Source: Alphaproteobacteria bacterium (GTDB lineage: Bacteria > Pseudomonadota > Alphaproteobacteria > Paracaedibacterales > VGCI01). From it: a DNA stretch of 64,000 bases. The DNA is taken from the NCBI GenBank assembly GCA_016869075.1, contig VGEY01000005.1, forward strand, positions 1 through 64,000. The letters are read 5' to 3'. The notes below the pieces were generated by a model. It had not been told where the DNA came from. It searched no databases and saw nothing but the letters and a program-made list of their open reading frames with translations. Made by a program: the position numbers and the translations under genes. Below are positions 8,204 to 17,960 of the stretch, in pieces. Each line of letters opens with the position of its first letter. Position 1 is the stretch's first letter.

Positions 8204-11200
8204 ATGACAATATTTGACTCAAAACCAGCTTTGATTGCATCTATTTGTCAGCAGATTTATGGCCGAACTGCTCGAAAAAATAAGTACCTTGATGTTTTTA
8301 CTGAGCACTTTTTTAAGCGTGTTCCCATTGAATATCTTCAAAAAATGCTTCTTCCTGAGGTGACTTCCATTGTTCAAGAGATGTGGACGCTTTTTCAAGT
8401 ACGTCAGGCCAATGAATCTCTTGTGAAGATTATTGAATACCCTTTGAGCCATCATGCCATGTCCCGATTGGGTATTTTTATGGTGAATCTCGATCAGCCT
8501 TTTTTAATTGATAGTATTACAACCTTTTTAGAGAAAAGAGGCCACAAGATTGAAATTATCGTTCACCCAGTCTTGGGTGTTCAACGCACTAAAGAAGGCA
8601 GGCTTGTATCGCTTGTTGATCTGAAGGAAACACATACAAATATCGCAGTGCACCATAATCATCAACTTACAGACAACACACCGAAGAAAAAGGCTGTAAA
8701 AGGGAATAAGCGCATATCTGCACAAACCGCTACACAACCGAGTCACCGGCCTGAATCCATTGCTTTTATCCAAATAAAATCTACTTTAACAAAGAAGCAA
8801 ATTGATCAGCTTAAAAAAGAGATTTCCAAGCTCATTTTGCAAGTAAGAAATGTGGTATCAGACTGGCCATTGATTAAAAAGAGAATTACGGCACTTATGG
8901 GGTCTTTTTCTGAACTTCCTTTGGGGAATAATTTTCCATCATATACTGAACGAAATGAGTTAAAAAACCTTCTGAATTGGTTTGAACATGGTCATTTCAT
9001 CTTTTTGGGAAGTCGTTACTTTTCTATAAATCGTATACAGAAACAAAAGAAAGGTCTGCCGAGTATACACTTTGAAACCATTGCAAACCAACCTCATCTG
9101 GGGTTATTTAGAGATGTAACTTTTGTCAATAATGGTGACTTAGCACCCGTATTGAATCGAACACGTCTTAATTCAGATAAAAACAAAGATTACGCATTAA
9201 CATTACCAACTCTCTCTATTACAAAAAGCAACGCACGATCAACTGTTCATCGCGCGTCACGTATAGATTCCATCGAAGTTATTGATTGGGATAATGATGG
9301 AAACCCTCGAGGTCTTTATCAATTCATTGGAATTTTTACACAAGCGGCCTTTACAGGTTCTGCCTTTGATATTCCTATCATTGGTGAAAAAGTTCATACC
9401 GTATTTAACCAATTTGGATTTGAACCACAATGGCATGATGGAAAAACCCTCATAAGCATTCTAAACAGCATTCCACGAGACGAACTGTTTTATCTAGCCA
9501 ACGACCAAATTTATGAAATTAGTCAGAATGTTTTAAACATGAATGATAGGCATTCTCTCATTCTTACCATCCGTCCAGATGCGTATGGTCGTTATATTAC
9601 CGTTATGGTTTTTCTCCCTAAGGAAAAATATAGTTATGCACTCAAAGATCGATTCAGCAAAATCTTAGAGCACCATCTGAAAGGAAAAATTAGTTCTGAT
9701 AACGTTTTACTCGGAGAGCTTGATTATGCGCGCCTCATACTTGTGGTGAGCTTTAGTGAACCTCGCGTAGTTACATACAACGAGATGGATATTCAAAAAG
9801 CCCTTTTAGAAGCAGCTTTAAGCTGGGAAGATTATTTAGAAAGACTCATTAATACACGCTATAACGAAAAAGATACAGCTCTTTTATTAACCCGATATCA
9901 AAAAGCATTTCCAACTACGTATATAGATGCTTTCAAACCAGAGCAAGCCCTGGTCGATATCGGTTATATTGAAAAAATCACAGACTCAGAACCCATTGAT
10001 CTCTATCTCTATAGGGAAAAAGAACAAAAAAGTTTGAAAATCAAAATATTTCATGCACGTCATTCACTCTCTTTGTCCACACTCCTTCCTATTCTCCAAA
10101 ATCTAGGATTCCAAGTTATTGGAGAAACGACGTATTCTTTAGAAAGAGATGGCTACCTTATCTGGATTCATGACTTCGAAGTCCATGCATTTGGCATTGA
10201 AAATTGGAAAACAAACCACAATAAAATCATTACTGCCTTCCACCATATTTGGAATGGAACAGCTGAAAATGATGTGCTGTATCAGCTCATTTTAAAGGCA
10301 GGACTCAATGTGCGCCAAGTTACGCTGATTCGCGCGTACTTAAAATTCCTCCGACAGGTTCAGTTGCCTTACTCTTTAGCATATCTACAAGAGATCCTCA
10401 CTCAGTATCCAGACGTTGCTCGTAATTTTATTGATTTATTTGAATTACGCTTTGCCTTAAAGCGCTCAAAATCAAATTTACAAGAGCAAGCTCTTATTCT
10501 TAAGGATATTAACCGTCACTTAGAAAAAGTTGATCGCATAGACCATGATCGAATTTTACGAAGAGTACTCAATGCGATTGAGGCAACCGTCCGCACCAAT
10601 TTTTTTCAAACATCCTCCCCTAAGTCTCTCAAAAATTTAGAACCAAAACCATATTTAGCGTTTAAATTTGATTGCCGAAAGCTAGATGATTTGCCGCATC
10701 CGAGCCCTCTTTATGAAATTTTCATCTATTCACCTCGCGTCGAAGCTATACATTTACGAGGAGCAAAGGTAGCCCGCGGAGGTATTCGTTGGTCAGATCG
10801 ACCGGAAGATTTTCGTACGGAAATTTTAGGACTGATGAAAGCTCAAACTGTTAAGAATTCAGTTATCGTTCCCGTGGGATCAAAGGGAGGATTCATTGTA
10901 AAAAATCAAGGGAAATTCACAAATTACTCCCAAATGATGGGGGAAGTAATCAGCTGTTATCAAATGATGATACGTGGAATGTTAGACCTTACAGATAACC
11001 TTGTTAAAGGGAAAGTCATACATCCCCCCCAAGTTATGCGTTTCGATGAAGATGACCCTTATTTGGTTGTAGCGGCTGACAAAGGTACCGCAGAATTTTC
11101 TGATATAGCTAATGCTATATCAAATGAATATAATTTCTGGCTGGATGATGCATTTGCTTCTGGAGGCTCCACCGGTTATGACCATAAAAAAATAGGCATT

Positions 11201-13120
11201 ACCGCAAGAGGTGTTTGGGAATCGGTTAAAGCTCATTTCAGAGCACTAAAGCATGATTACCAAACGACACCGTTTTCAGTGATTGGAATTGGAGACATGA
11301 GCGGAGATGTTTTTGGCAATGGTATGTTGCAATCAAATAAAATCCGTCTTTTAGCCGCCTTTAATCATCAACACATATTCCTAGACCCAGATCCCGACAC
11401 AAAAATAAGTTTTGATGAACGCAAGAGACTATTTGAAATTCCCCATTCTTCTTGGTCGGATTATAATACTGATCTTATTTCTGTTGGGGGAGGTGTTTTT
11501 GAGCGCTCACTTAAAAGTATAAAATTAAGTCCACAATGTCGGAAAATATTTGGTCTTAATATGTCGGAAATTAGTCCAGATGAATTGATTAAACACTTAC
11601 TCTGTCAACCAGCTGATTTGCTTTATTTTGGGGGCATCGGTACGTTTGTTAAAGCAACTACAGAGCTCCATACAGATGTCGGGGATAGGGCAAATAATGA
11701 TATTCGTGTTGATGCAAAATCACTACAGGCCAAAATCATTGCTGAAGGAGCTAACCTCGGCATGACACAACGAGCACGTATTGAATTTGCTTTAAAGGGG
11801 GGTCTTCTCAATACAGATGCTATCGATAATTCTGCAGGTGTTGATTGCTCAGACCATGAAGTAAATTTAAAAATATTATTTAATACACTTGGCAATTCTA
11901 TTTCGCGTAATGAACGCAATGAGCTCTTAAAAGAAATGACTGACAATGTGGCTAAATTGGTTTTAACTGACAATTATCGGCAAACGCAGATTTTAACAGT
12001 ACTCGAAGCGGCAAAATCTTCTGATATTAATACATATCAATCATTGATGCGGTTACTTGAAAGTGATGTTGGCCTTGATCGCACTCTGGAGGCATTGCCA
12101 GACGATGAGACCTTAGAGCAGCGCCGTGCAAAAAACCAGGGATTAACACGTCCTGAACTCTCTATTCTTCTTGCCTACTCTAAAATTTTCTTATATGAAA
12201 AAATCTTAGCATCCAAGATACCAGATGATTCCCACTATAATGGATGGTTACACAAATACTTTCCAGATATTATTCAAGCTAGATTTCCTAAAGCCATCAA
12301 TGCACATCCTTTGCGTCGCGAAATCACAGCGACAGTTTTGGTTAATGAAATCATAAATCGCGTCGGGCCTGTTTTTATTTATGACATAACACAAGCGTGC
12401 GGTGTTCATGAGGTAGAAGTCGTTAAAGCATTCTTCCTGGCCTGTGAAACTTTAGATTTGCACAAAATTTGGGATCAAGTTGATAGTCTTGACCCTCTTA
12501 TGGTCGTGGATTTACAAACACAAGTCCTTATAGATATGAATCAATCACTCAAACAAATTGTCTTATGGTTCTTACGCCATCCTGACGTTAAGCCATCACG
12601 CTTTATTCATCTTCATAATATTTTACCTCAAATTCCTGATGGGCTTCATGGGGACCAGCGCCATATTTATGATATGAGGAAGCAAGGATTTCTTCACATG
12701 GGAGTCTCCTTAGATATCGCACAAAATCTATCCCTCATTCCTTTCCTCCCGGCAATTCTTGATATCATGTTTTTAGGTAAAAAATATCATAATCTTCCTG
12801 CGGTTACGCACACGTATTTCTCATTGAGATCTAAGATAGGGTTAGATTGGTTAGATTTTCAAGCTGCACAATTTCATGGGGATTATGAATGGCAGAGAAG
12901 CGCTCGTACAATTTTAATAGATGACCTTGCACAAATTCAGGTAAAGCTTACCGCAAGTGTTATGACCGAAGAGCATCAGAATAATGTTGATGCATGGATA
13001 CATAGACATAAAGAGAGCATTCACCATATTCGTCCCATTCTTGCAAACATCAAAAGCAGTGGGCATTCTGACTTGGGAATGTTGAGTTATGCTATGCGCC
13101 AATTAGAACGCCTTATCTAG
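8204..13120 (+). CDS. NAD-specific glutamate dehydrogenase, large (about 180 kDa) type
   Basis: 1,638 residues from the ATG at 8204, with AAGG six bases upstream; an in-frame TTG at 8189 is the alternative start. It oxidises glutamate to 2-oxoglutarate and ammonia with NAD, feeding the TCA cycle. The N-terminal half is the regulatory region of Bac_GDH proteins. The catalytic part follows: RGGIRWSDR near 860, KAQTVKNSVIVPVGSKGGF near 885 with the substrate lysines, VVAADKGTAEFSD near 955, FASGGSTGYDHKKIGITARG near 985, and the nucleotide-binding GIGDMSGDVFGNGM near 1030. An Asp/Glu-rich C-terminal extension follows. Length and motif order match the family. Together with the adjacent sdh operon it suggests amino acids, rather than sugars, as carbon source. 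Confidence 0.97.
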   Translation: MTIFDSKPALIASICQQIYGRTARKNKYLDVFTEHFFKRVPIEYLQKMLLPEVTSIVQEMWTLFQVRQANESLVKIIEYPLSHHAMSRLGIFMVNLDQPFLIDSITTFLEKRGHKIEIIVHPVLGVQRTKEGRLVSLVDLKETHTNIAVHHNHQLTDNTPKKKAVKGNKRISAQTATQPSHRPESIAFIQIKSTLTKKQIDQLKKEISKLILQVRNVVSDWPLIKKRITALMGSFSELPLGNNFPSYTERNELKNLLNWFEHGHFIFLGSRYFSINRIQKQKKGLPSIHFETIANQPHLGLFRDVTFVNNGDLAPVLNRTRLNSDKNKDYALTLPTLSITKSNARSTVHRASRIDSIEVIDWDNDGNPRGLYQFIGIFTQAAFTGSAFDIPIIGEKVHTVFNQFGFEPQWHDGKTLISILNSIPRDELFYLANDQIYEISQNVLNMNDRHSLILTIRPDAYGRYITVMVFLPKEKYSYALKDRFSKILEHHLKGKISSDNVLLGELDYARLILVVSFSEPRVVTYNEMDIQKALLEAALSWEDYLERLINTRYNEKDTALLLTRYQKAFPTTYIDAFKPEQALVDIGYIEKITDSEPIDLYLYREKEQKSLKIKIFHARHSLSLSTLLPILQNLGFQVIGETTYSLERDGYLIWIHDFEVHAFGIENWKTNHNKIITAFHHIWNGTAENDVLYQLILKAGLNVRQVTLIRAYLKFLRQVQLPYSLAYLQEILTQYPDVARNFIDLFELRFALKRSKSNLQEQALILKDINRHLEKVDRIDHDRILRRVLNAIEATVRTNFFQTSSPKSLKNLEPKPYLAFKFDCRKLDDLPHPSPLYEIFIYSPRVEAIHLRGAKVARGGIRWSDRPEDFRTEILGLMKAQTVKNSVIVPVGSKGGFIVKNQGKFTNYSQMMGEVISCYQMMIRGMLDLTDNLVKGKVIHPPQVMRFDEDDPYLVVAADKGTAEFSDIANAISNEYNFWLDDAFASGGSTGYDHKKIGITARGVWESVKAHFRALKHDYQTTPFSVIGIGDMSGDVFGNGMLQSNKIRLLAAFNHQHIFLDPDPDTKISFDERKRLFEIPHSSWSDYNTDLISVGGGVFERSLKSIKLSPQCRKIFGLNMSEISPDELIKHLLCQPADLLYFGGIGTFVKATTELHTDVGDRANNDIRVDAKSLQAKIIAEGANLGMTQRARIEFALKGGLLNTDAIDNSAGVDCSDHEVNLKILFNTLGNSISRNERNELLKEMTDNVAKLVLTDNYRQTQILTVLEAAKSSDINTYQSLMRLLESDVGLDRTLEALPDDETLEQRRAKNQGLTRPELSILLAYSKIFLYEKILASKIPDDSHYNGWLHKYFPDIIQARFPKAINAHPLRREITATVLVNEIINRVGPVFIYDITQACGVHEVEVVKAFFLACETLDLHKIWDQVDSLDPLMVVDLQTQVLIDMNQSLKQIVLWFLRHPDVKPSRFIHLHNILPQIPDGLHGDQRHIYDMRKQGFLHMGVSLDIAQNLSLIPFLPAILDIMFLGKKYHNLPAVTHTYFSLRSKIGLDWLDFQAAQFHGDYEWQRSARTILIDDLAQIQVKLTASVMTEEHQNNVDAWIHRHKESIHHIRPILANIKSSGHSDLGMLSYAMRQLERLI

Positions 13121-13155
13121 CCCCTTGTACGCCCGTCCCTTCTCAGCTCTCAACC

Positions 13156-13183
13156 TTGACAGAAATGGAGCCTTCCCTATACG
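13156..13183 (+). promoter_or_regulatory. Sigma-70-type promoter of the sdh operon
   Basis: TTGACA (13156-13161) and TATACG (13178-13183), 16 bases apart, about 40 bases before the sdhC start. The -35 is a full consensus match. Confidence 0.65.
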
Positions 13184-13222
13184 CTTAAGTATGTATTTTA
13201 TATTTTAGGTAAATTGTAGGTA

Positions 13223-13627
13223 ATGTCTCTTTCATCTCCGCAACCTCCTTCCTCGCGCCCCCTTGCTCCCCATTTGCAAATATATCGTCCACAGCTCACA
13301 TCTATTTTATCTATCATGCATCGCCTTACAGGGATGGGGCTAAGCTGTGGGGCACTTCTTATTGTCGTTTGGTTGGGGGCTCTTGCGATGGGACAAGAGC
13401 ATTATTATGGCGTCACGGGCTGGCTTTCCTCGCCTCTTGGCACAACTCTTCTTTTTGGATGGGCATTTTGCTTTTATTTTCATTTTGCCAACGGCATTCG
13501 TCACCTTTTTTGGGATATGGGATGGGGCTATGAACTCAAAACAGTCTACAGAAGTGGATGGATCGTTGTCTGTTCAGCTTTTGGCTTCACTCTTCTTACT
13601 TTTTGGAAAATATTATATCACTCATGA
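13223..13627 (+). CDS. sdhC: Succinate dehydrogenase cytochrome b556 subunit
   Basis: 134 residues and three membrane helices. The conserved start RPLAPHLQIYRPQLTSILSIMHRLTG (residues about 12-37) holds the Ser and Arg of the quinone site. HFANGIRHLFWD near residue 91 holds the haem-ligand histidine. It anchors SdhAB to the inner membrane and passes electrons to ubiquinone. It is first in the sdhCDAB operon, and its stop overlaps the sdhD start as ATGA. Confidence 0.96.
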   Translation: MSLSSPQPPSSRPLAPHLQIYRPQLTSILSIMHRLTGMGLSCGALLIVVWLGALAMGQEHYYGVTGWLSSPLGTTLLFGWAFCFYFHFANGIRHLFWDMGWGYELKTVYRSGWIVVCSAFGFTLLTFWKILYHS

Positions 13628-13989
13628 CACACTTTCACACACAAAACAATGCTGACGGGTTTAAAGTATGGAAAGGACAACGCCTGTCAGCTGTTGTTTT
13701 GATTATGTTGGGAATTTGGTTTCTTGCCTCAATCTTAAACAATGCCCATGCTGATTACAGCAGTGTCCTCACTTGGGCTGCACAACCTTGGATAAGTGCA
13801 CTTCTCGCCCTCTTTGTAGGCACGTCTTTTTATCATAGTGCCCTTGGGTTACAAGTTATTATTGAAGACTATATTCCCCATCCTCTTTGGCAAAAAATTC
13901 TAATTTACACAGTGAATATAATGAGCTTTAGCATGGTTATGCTTTCATGGTTTTTTATTCTACGCATCATGATAATCGGAAGCAGGTAG
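13624..13989 (+). CDS. sdhD: Succinate dehydrogenase hydrophobic anchor subunit
   Basis: 121 residues from the ATG at 13624, which overlaps the sdhC stop (ATGA). A frame opening further upstream lies inside sdhC and is not used. It has three membrane helices. [17 protein letters not shown] near residues 14-30 carries the Arg/Ser of the first helix. [18 protein letters not shown] near 70 carries the haem-ligand His and quinone-site Asp-Tyr. It is the partner of SdhC in the membrane anchor of complex II. Confidence 0.94.
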   Translation: MTHFHTQNNADGFKVWKGQRLSAVVLIMLGIWFLASILNNAHADYSSVLTWAAQPWISALLALFVGTSFYHSALGLQVIIEDYIPHPLWQKILIYTVNIMSFSMVMLSWFFILRIMIIGSR

Positions 13990-13999
13990 GACATATAGA

Positions 14000-15781
14000 A
14001 TGGCTCAAGAATATAAATTTGTAGATCATCAATATGATGTTGTTGTCGTGGGGGCAGGAGGTGCAGGATTACGAGCCACATTAGGTATGTCGGCCGCCAA
14101 CTTAAAAACAGCATGTATTACAAAAGTTTTTCCAACACGCAGCCATACTGTTGCTGCGCAAGGGGGTATTGGGGCAGCCCTCAACAATATGGAAGATGGA
14201 GACGATTGGAAATATCATTTTTATGACACGGTAAAAGGATCAGACTGGTTAGGGGATCAAGATGCGATAGAATATATGTGCAAAAATGCCATCCCTGCCG
14301 TTATTGAATTAGAACACTTAGGTGTCCCCTTCTCTCGAACACCCGAGGGAAAAATTTATCAACGTTCCTTTGGAGGGCATACGATTCGGCATGGAGAATC
14401 TATGGCGAAAAGGGCATGTGCAGCAGCAGATAGAACAGGACATGCAATTTTACATACTCTCTATCAACAATGCTTAAAACATCAAGCTCAATTTTTTATC
14501 GAGTATTTTGCCCTTGATCTTATCATGAATGAAAATGGTGCTTGTTGCGGTGTTGTTGCCTGGTCTTTGGATGATGGGAAAATTCATCGCTTCCAGGCTC
14601 ATCAAGTTATCATTGCAACTGGTGGCTATGGTCGAACCTTCTTTTCTTGTACGTCAGCCCATACCTGCACAGGAGACGGTAATGCTATGGTCTTGCGAGC
14701 AGGACTTCCTCTTCAAGATATGGAATTTATCCAATTTCATCCAACTGGAATTTATGGGGCTGGGTGCTTGATTACAGAGGGCGCTCGGGGAGAAGGCGGC
14801 TATCTCACCAACAGTAATGGGGAAAAATTTATGGAACGGTATGCCCCCCATGCTAAAGATCTTGCATCTCGGGATGTCACCAGTCGTGCAGTAACATTGG
14901 AGATTTTGGAAGGTCGGGGTGTTGGAGAAAACAAAGATCATGTATATTTGCACCTAGAACATTTGGATCCAAAAATTATCCATGAACGACTTCCAGGTAT
15001 TACTGAAACAGCAAAAATTTTTGCAGGGGTAGATGTTACTCAAGAACCTATCCCCGTCCTTCCTACTGTCCATTATAATATGGGGGGTATCCCGACCAAT
15101 CATTTTGCAGAGGTCATTTCATCATCAAAAGAAACTGTTGTTCCTGGTTTAATGGCCATTGGAGAAGCAGCTTGCGTTTCTGTGCATGGTGCAAATAGAT
15201 TAGGAACCAACTCTTTGCTTGATCTTATTGTATTTGGAAGAGCAGCAGCCCATAGGACAGCAGAACTTGTCCCTCCAAATACTCCCCACGCTCCTTTAAA
15301 GAAGAGTGATGGTGTTCAAGCTATAGAACGTTTCGATCGTTTACGTCACGCTCAAGGAAAATATAAAGCAAGCGAAATTCGTCTCTCTATGCAAAGAACG
15401 ATGCAAACGCATTGTGGCGTTTTTCGAAACAAGGAACATTTAAGTGAAGGTCAACGGAAATTGGAAGACATCCTTGATTCATTAAAAGAAATACAAATCA
15501 ATGATCGCTCTCTTATTTGGAATACTGATCTTATGGAAGCCCTTGAACTTGAAAACCTCTTACAACAATCGATGGTAACAATAGCATCAGCTCTTAACCG
15601 ACAAGAGAGCCGGGGCGCACATGCCCGAGAAGATTACCCGAATCGCAATGATAAAAAGAAACCAAACCACACTTTATCTTGGCTAAGCGGAAAAAAAGTC
15701 AAACTGGACAATCGGCTTGTTCATCTCCATACCTTAACCGATGATGTTAAACCCATTCCCCTTGCCCAGCGCGTTTATTAA
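14000..15781 (+). CDS. sdhA: Succinate dehydrogenase flavoprotein subunit
   Basis: 593 residues, the usual size. It oxidises succinate to fumarate with covalent FAD. It shows [12 protein letters not shown] (FAD Rossmann, residues 18-29), [16 protein letters not shown] with the flavinylated His near residue 48, [12 protein letters not shown] near 124, [23 protein letters not shown] near 245 (active-site residues), and [10 protein letters not shown] near 357. It begins 10 bases after sdhD and ends 11 bases before sdhB, within the complex II operon. Confidence 0.98.
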   Translation: MAQEYKFVDHQYDVVVVGAGGAGLRATLGMSAANLKTACITKVFPTRSHTVAAQGGIGAALNNMEDGDDWKYHFYDTVKGSDWLGDQDAIEYMCKNAIPAVIELEHLGVPFSRTPEGKIYQRSFGGHTIRHGESMAKRACAAADRTGHAILHTLYQQCLKHQAQFFIEYFALDLIMNENGACCGVVAWSLDDGKIHRFQAHQVIIATGGYGRTFFSCTSAHTCTGDGNAMVLRAGLPLQDMEFIQFHPTGIYGAGCLITEGARGEGGYLTNSNGEKFMERYAPHAKDLASRDVTSRAVTLEILEGRGVGENKDHVYLHLEHLDPKIIHERLPGITETAKIFAGVDVTQEPIPVLPTVHYNMGGIPTNHFAEVISSSKETVVPGLMAIGEAACVSVHGANRLGTNSLLDLIVFGRAAAHRTAELVPPNTPHAPLKKSDGVQAIERFDRLRHAQGKYKASEIRLSMQRTMQTHCGVFRNKEHLSEGQRKLEDILDSLKEIQINDRSLIWNTDLMEALELENLLQQSMVTIASALNRQESRGAHAREDYPNRNDKKKPNHTLSWLSGKKVKLDNRLVHLHTLTDDVKPIPLAQRVY

Positions 15782-15792
15782 AGGAGATATCG

Positions 15793-16569
15793 ATGGTTCA
15801 GCTTAGATTGCCTAAAAATTCACGCATTAAACCTGGTAAGACTTTTAAAGCAGTAAAAACAGGGACATCAATTAGAACATTTCAGGTCTATCGATGGAAT
15901 CCTGATCTTTCACAGAATCCCACGTATGATACTTTTGAAATTGATATGGCAGCATGTGGCCCAATGGTTCTAGATGCTCTCATTAAAATTAAAGATGAGA
16001 ATGATACATCTCTTGCTTTTCGTCGGTCATGTCGGGAAGGAATTTGTGGGAGTTGTGCTATGAATATTGACGGCACAAATACCCTCGCTTGCATTAAACC
16101 TATCGCAGATATAAAAGGCGATGTCCGCATCACTCCTCTTCCACATATGCCAGTCATAAAAGATTTAATTTCAGACTTAACCCATGCTTATGCGCAATAT
16201 GCAGCCTCGAAACCTTGGTTAGAAGCAGAAGGACCATCCCCTCAGCGTGAACGTCTTCAAAGTCAAGCTGAACGCGCTAAACTTGATGGCTTGTGGGAAT
16301 GTATTTTATGCTTTTGTTGTTCGACCGGCTGTCCAAGTTATTGGTGGAATGGGGATAAGTTTTTAGGGCCAGCCATCTTGCTTCAATCCTATCGATGGAT
16401 TGCAGATAGTCGTGATGATCATAAAAAAAAGCGCCTAGACGAACTTAAAGATCCTTTTAAACTTTATCGCTGTCATACAATTATGAATTGTACCAATACT
16501 TGCCCCAAAGGACTTAACCCGGCCAAAGCCATTGGAGAGATTAAAAGAAAAATAGAAGAACAATGTTAA
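15793..16569 (+). CDS. sdhB: Succinate dehydrogenase iron-sulfur subunit
   Basis: 258 residues with AAGGAG upstream. All three clusters are visible: [2Fe-2S] ligands in [21 protein letters not shown] near residues 77-97, then [16 protein letters not shown] near 174 and [17 protein letters not shown] near 230 for the [4Fe-4S] and [3Fe-4S] clusters. It carries electrons from SdhA to the membrane quinone site. It is the last gene of sdhCDAB. Confidence 0.98.
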   Translation: MVQLRLPKNSRIKPGKTFKAVKTGTSIRTFQVYRWNPDLSQNPTYDTFEIDMAACGPMVLDALIKIKDENDTSLAFRRSCREGICGSCAMNIDGTNTLACIKPIADIKGDVRITPLPHMPVIKDLISDLTHAYAQYAASKPWLEAEGPSPQRERLQSQAERAKLDGLWECILCFCCSTGCPSYWWNGDKFLGPAILLQSYRWIADSRDDHKKKRLDELKDPFKLYRCHTIMNCTNTCPKGLNPAKAIGEIKRKIEEQC

Positions 16570-16680
16570 GATAAATTTTATACATGAATTTATTTTAATT
16601 TTTTATATTATTGAACATTCTTATTTTATTCTTATATTACAAATACCCCTTACTTTAACTTAGAATTAACATCTTCTTCT

Positions 16681-16711
16681 TATACTGATTGTTATGCGCA
16701 AATAGTTGCGC
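16681..16711 (+). promoter_or_regulatory. -10 element and 5'-leader stem-loop of the basic small protein
   Basis: A TATACT hexamer (16681-16686) is followed by a perfect 6-bp stem with a 4-base loop, GCGCAA-ATAG-TTGCGC (16696-16711). The stem begins where the transcript should start and ends 10 bases before the AGGAG. There is no good -35. A 5'-terminal hairpin often stabilises an mRNA; that role is inference. Confidence 0.4.
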
Positions 16712-16732
16712 TTTATAGAAAGGAGTAAAAAA

Positions 16733-17107
16733 ATGACATATCAGAATAACTCTCGTAAAGGTAGCCAAACAGCTAAAGGTAAGGCTGCTCCTAAGAGTAA
16801 AAGCACTGTAAAGAACATTAGTTCAAAAGGAAAAACTACTGCTAAAACTTCTTCAAGTGCACGCGTTGGAAACAGAACTTTCCAAGCTCAAGACATTAAA
16901 AGCCTTGTTCACAATCAAGGTAGAGCCAACTTTGGTGGTCAAGAATGGGCTTTAAAAGCTCCATCTTGGAGTGATTCTACTCTTCAAGCTATTATCAGTG
17001 ATCCAAGGTTCACAGCAAGACCAACAAGCGGTTCCCCCATTGATGGTCGTTGCACATACGAACTATCTGGTCATGGTAAGACCATTAAAGTTACAATCGC
17101 TTGCTAA
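16733..17107 (+). CDS. Small basic protein with Lys/Ser-rich N-terminal tail, unknown function
   Basis: 124 residues from the ATG at 16733, with an ideal AGGAG seven bases upstream. An earlier TTG (16706) would sit in the leader hairpin and is rejected. Residues 1-45 are almost only Lys, Ser, Thr, Gly and Ala and look like a histone-H1 or HC1 type tail. Residues about 48-124 form a compact domain with QDIKSLVHNQG and a final TYELSGHGKTIKVTIAC. There is no signal peptide or membrane helix. I recognise no family. A nucleic-acid-binding role is suggested only by composition. It has its own leader and terminator, so it is monocistronic and probably well expressed. Confidence 0.75.
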   Translation: MTYQNNSRKGSQTAKGKAAPKSKSTVKNISSKGKTTAKTSSSARVGNRTFQAQDIKSLVHNQGRANFGGQEWALKAPSWSDSTLQAIISDPRFTARPTSGSPIDGRCTYELSGHGKTIKVTIAC

Positions 17108-17143
17108 TGATTCAATTTTTGGATTATTGCCTTTTGTAAAATA

Positions 17144-17174
17144 AATGAAGGGAGCTTTAATCACTCCCTTCATT
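17144..17174. terminator. Bidirectional terminator between convergent genes
   Basis: An 11-bp stem AATGAAGGGAG with CTCCCTTCATT around a 9-base loop. The flanks are A- and T-rich on both sides, and it sits between two genes that face each other. Confidence 0.75.
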
Positions 17175-17179
17175 ATTTA

Positions 17180-17875
17180 TTAAAATAAATATGAAATTTT
17201 TAGCATGAGACGTCGTTCAACAGGTTTATATTGAAAAGATCTCGGAGGACTGTTGCGCGCTATAAACCTTTTAAAGAATGGGGACGAAAGCTCCACTCCT
17301 AAGAGGAAGTTAGGCGTAAACTTATATGTCGCGCCCAAAGCAGGAGTAAGTGCATTATAACGCTTTGAAAATACTTGCTTTGCTGGTGTAAGAGGCGGAA
17401 TAAGAGCCTGCGCAACATTGTTAAATTGGTATGCAAACTGAAATTTAGCCATTTCAATTCCCACATTTACATACACCAAAATCTTAGGATTAAGCATCAT
17501 CCCCACCGTAGCGGCAAAGCCCATGCTTGATTCGTGTTTAATGGTTACTTGGCCTTCCTGTGGACCTTTATAAAGGCCTAAATTTATGGTTGGGCTCGCA
17601 CCTGGACGTAAGTAATATACTTCACCCCCAATTACCATTTTCGAACTTGAAAGCTCTACAAGATAGCCACCATGGAAACCTAAAATTCCTCCCATCACGC
17701 TGAGCCTTTTTATCATGTCAGCATCCGGCTGAGGCGTCCCATCATAAAAGTGTCTGCCTTGCAAAAGTTGGAGGCCCAAGTTTGCACCAACACGCAACCC
17801 TCCAAAGGCTGCCTGGCTAGAATCTACCATGGTTATCAGTGCAAGAAACACCAGGCCTACTATTCTTTTTTTCAT
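17180..17875 (-). CDS. Outer-membrane beta-barrel protein (surface-antigen type)
   Basis: 231 residues. The signal peptide MKKRIVGLVFLALITMVDSSQA (1-22) is followed by alternating strands (GGLRVGANLGLQLLQG near 25, FAATVGMMLNPKILVYVNVGIEM near 120). The C-terminus is LMLKISYLF, a BAM-recognised terminal Phe. The size fits an eight- to ten-stranded barrel of the OmpA/Omp25-like class. A strand near residue 175 is followed by VELSSPFFKR. The ligand or function is unknown. It lies downstream of the redox fusion on the same strand, with an inverted repeat in between. Confidence 0.8.
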   Translation of the reverse strand: MKKRIVGLVFLALITMVDSSQAAFGGLRVGANLGLQLLQGRHFYDGTPQPDADMIKRLSVMGGILGFHGGYLVELSSSKMVIGGEVYYLRPGASPTINLGLYKGPQEGQVTIKHESSMGFAATVGMMLNPKILVYVNVGIEMAKFQFAYQFNNVAQALIPPLTPAKQVFSKRYNALTPALGATYKFTPNFLLGVELSSPFFKRFIARNSPPRSFQYKPVERRLMLKISYLF

Positions 17876-17892
17876 TATTGCCCCCTTAAATA

Positions 17893-17919
17893 ATCGCGAT
17901 TTTTATTAAAATACGCGAT
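17893..17919. repeat. Interrupted inverted repeat upstream of the OMP gene
   Basis: ATCGCG (17893-17898) and CGCGAT (17914-17919) flank a TTTTA/TTAAAA core. The element lies 18-44 bases before the OMP start, so it could be an operator or a 5'-leader hairpin. No T-run follows, so it is not a clear terminator. Confidence 0.4.
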
Positions 17920-17960
17920 ATGGTGCTGAAGGGGAAGAGGGTATCTAACTTTTTAACTGA

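Noticed and set aside
11623-11973. 116-codon antisense frame in glutamate dehydrogenase
   Set aside because: Opposite a conserved catalytic region; its sequence follows from the codon bias of the sense strand.
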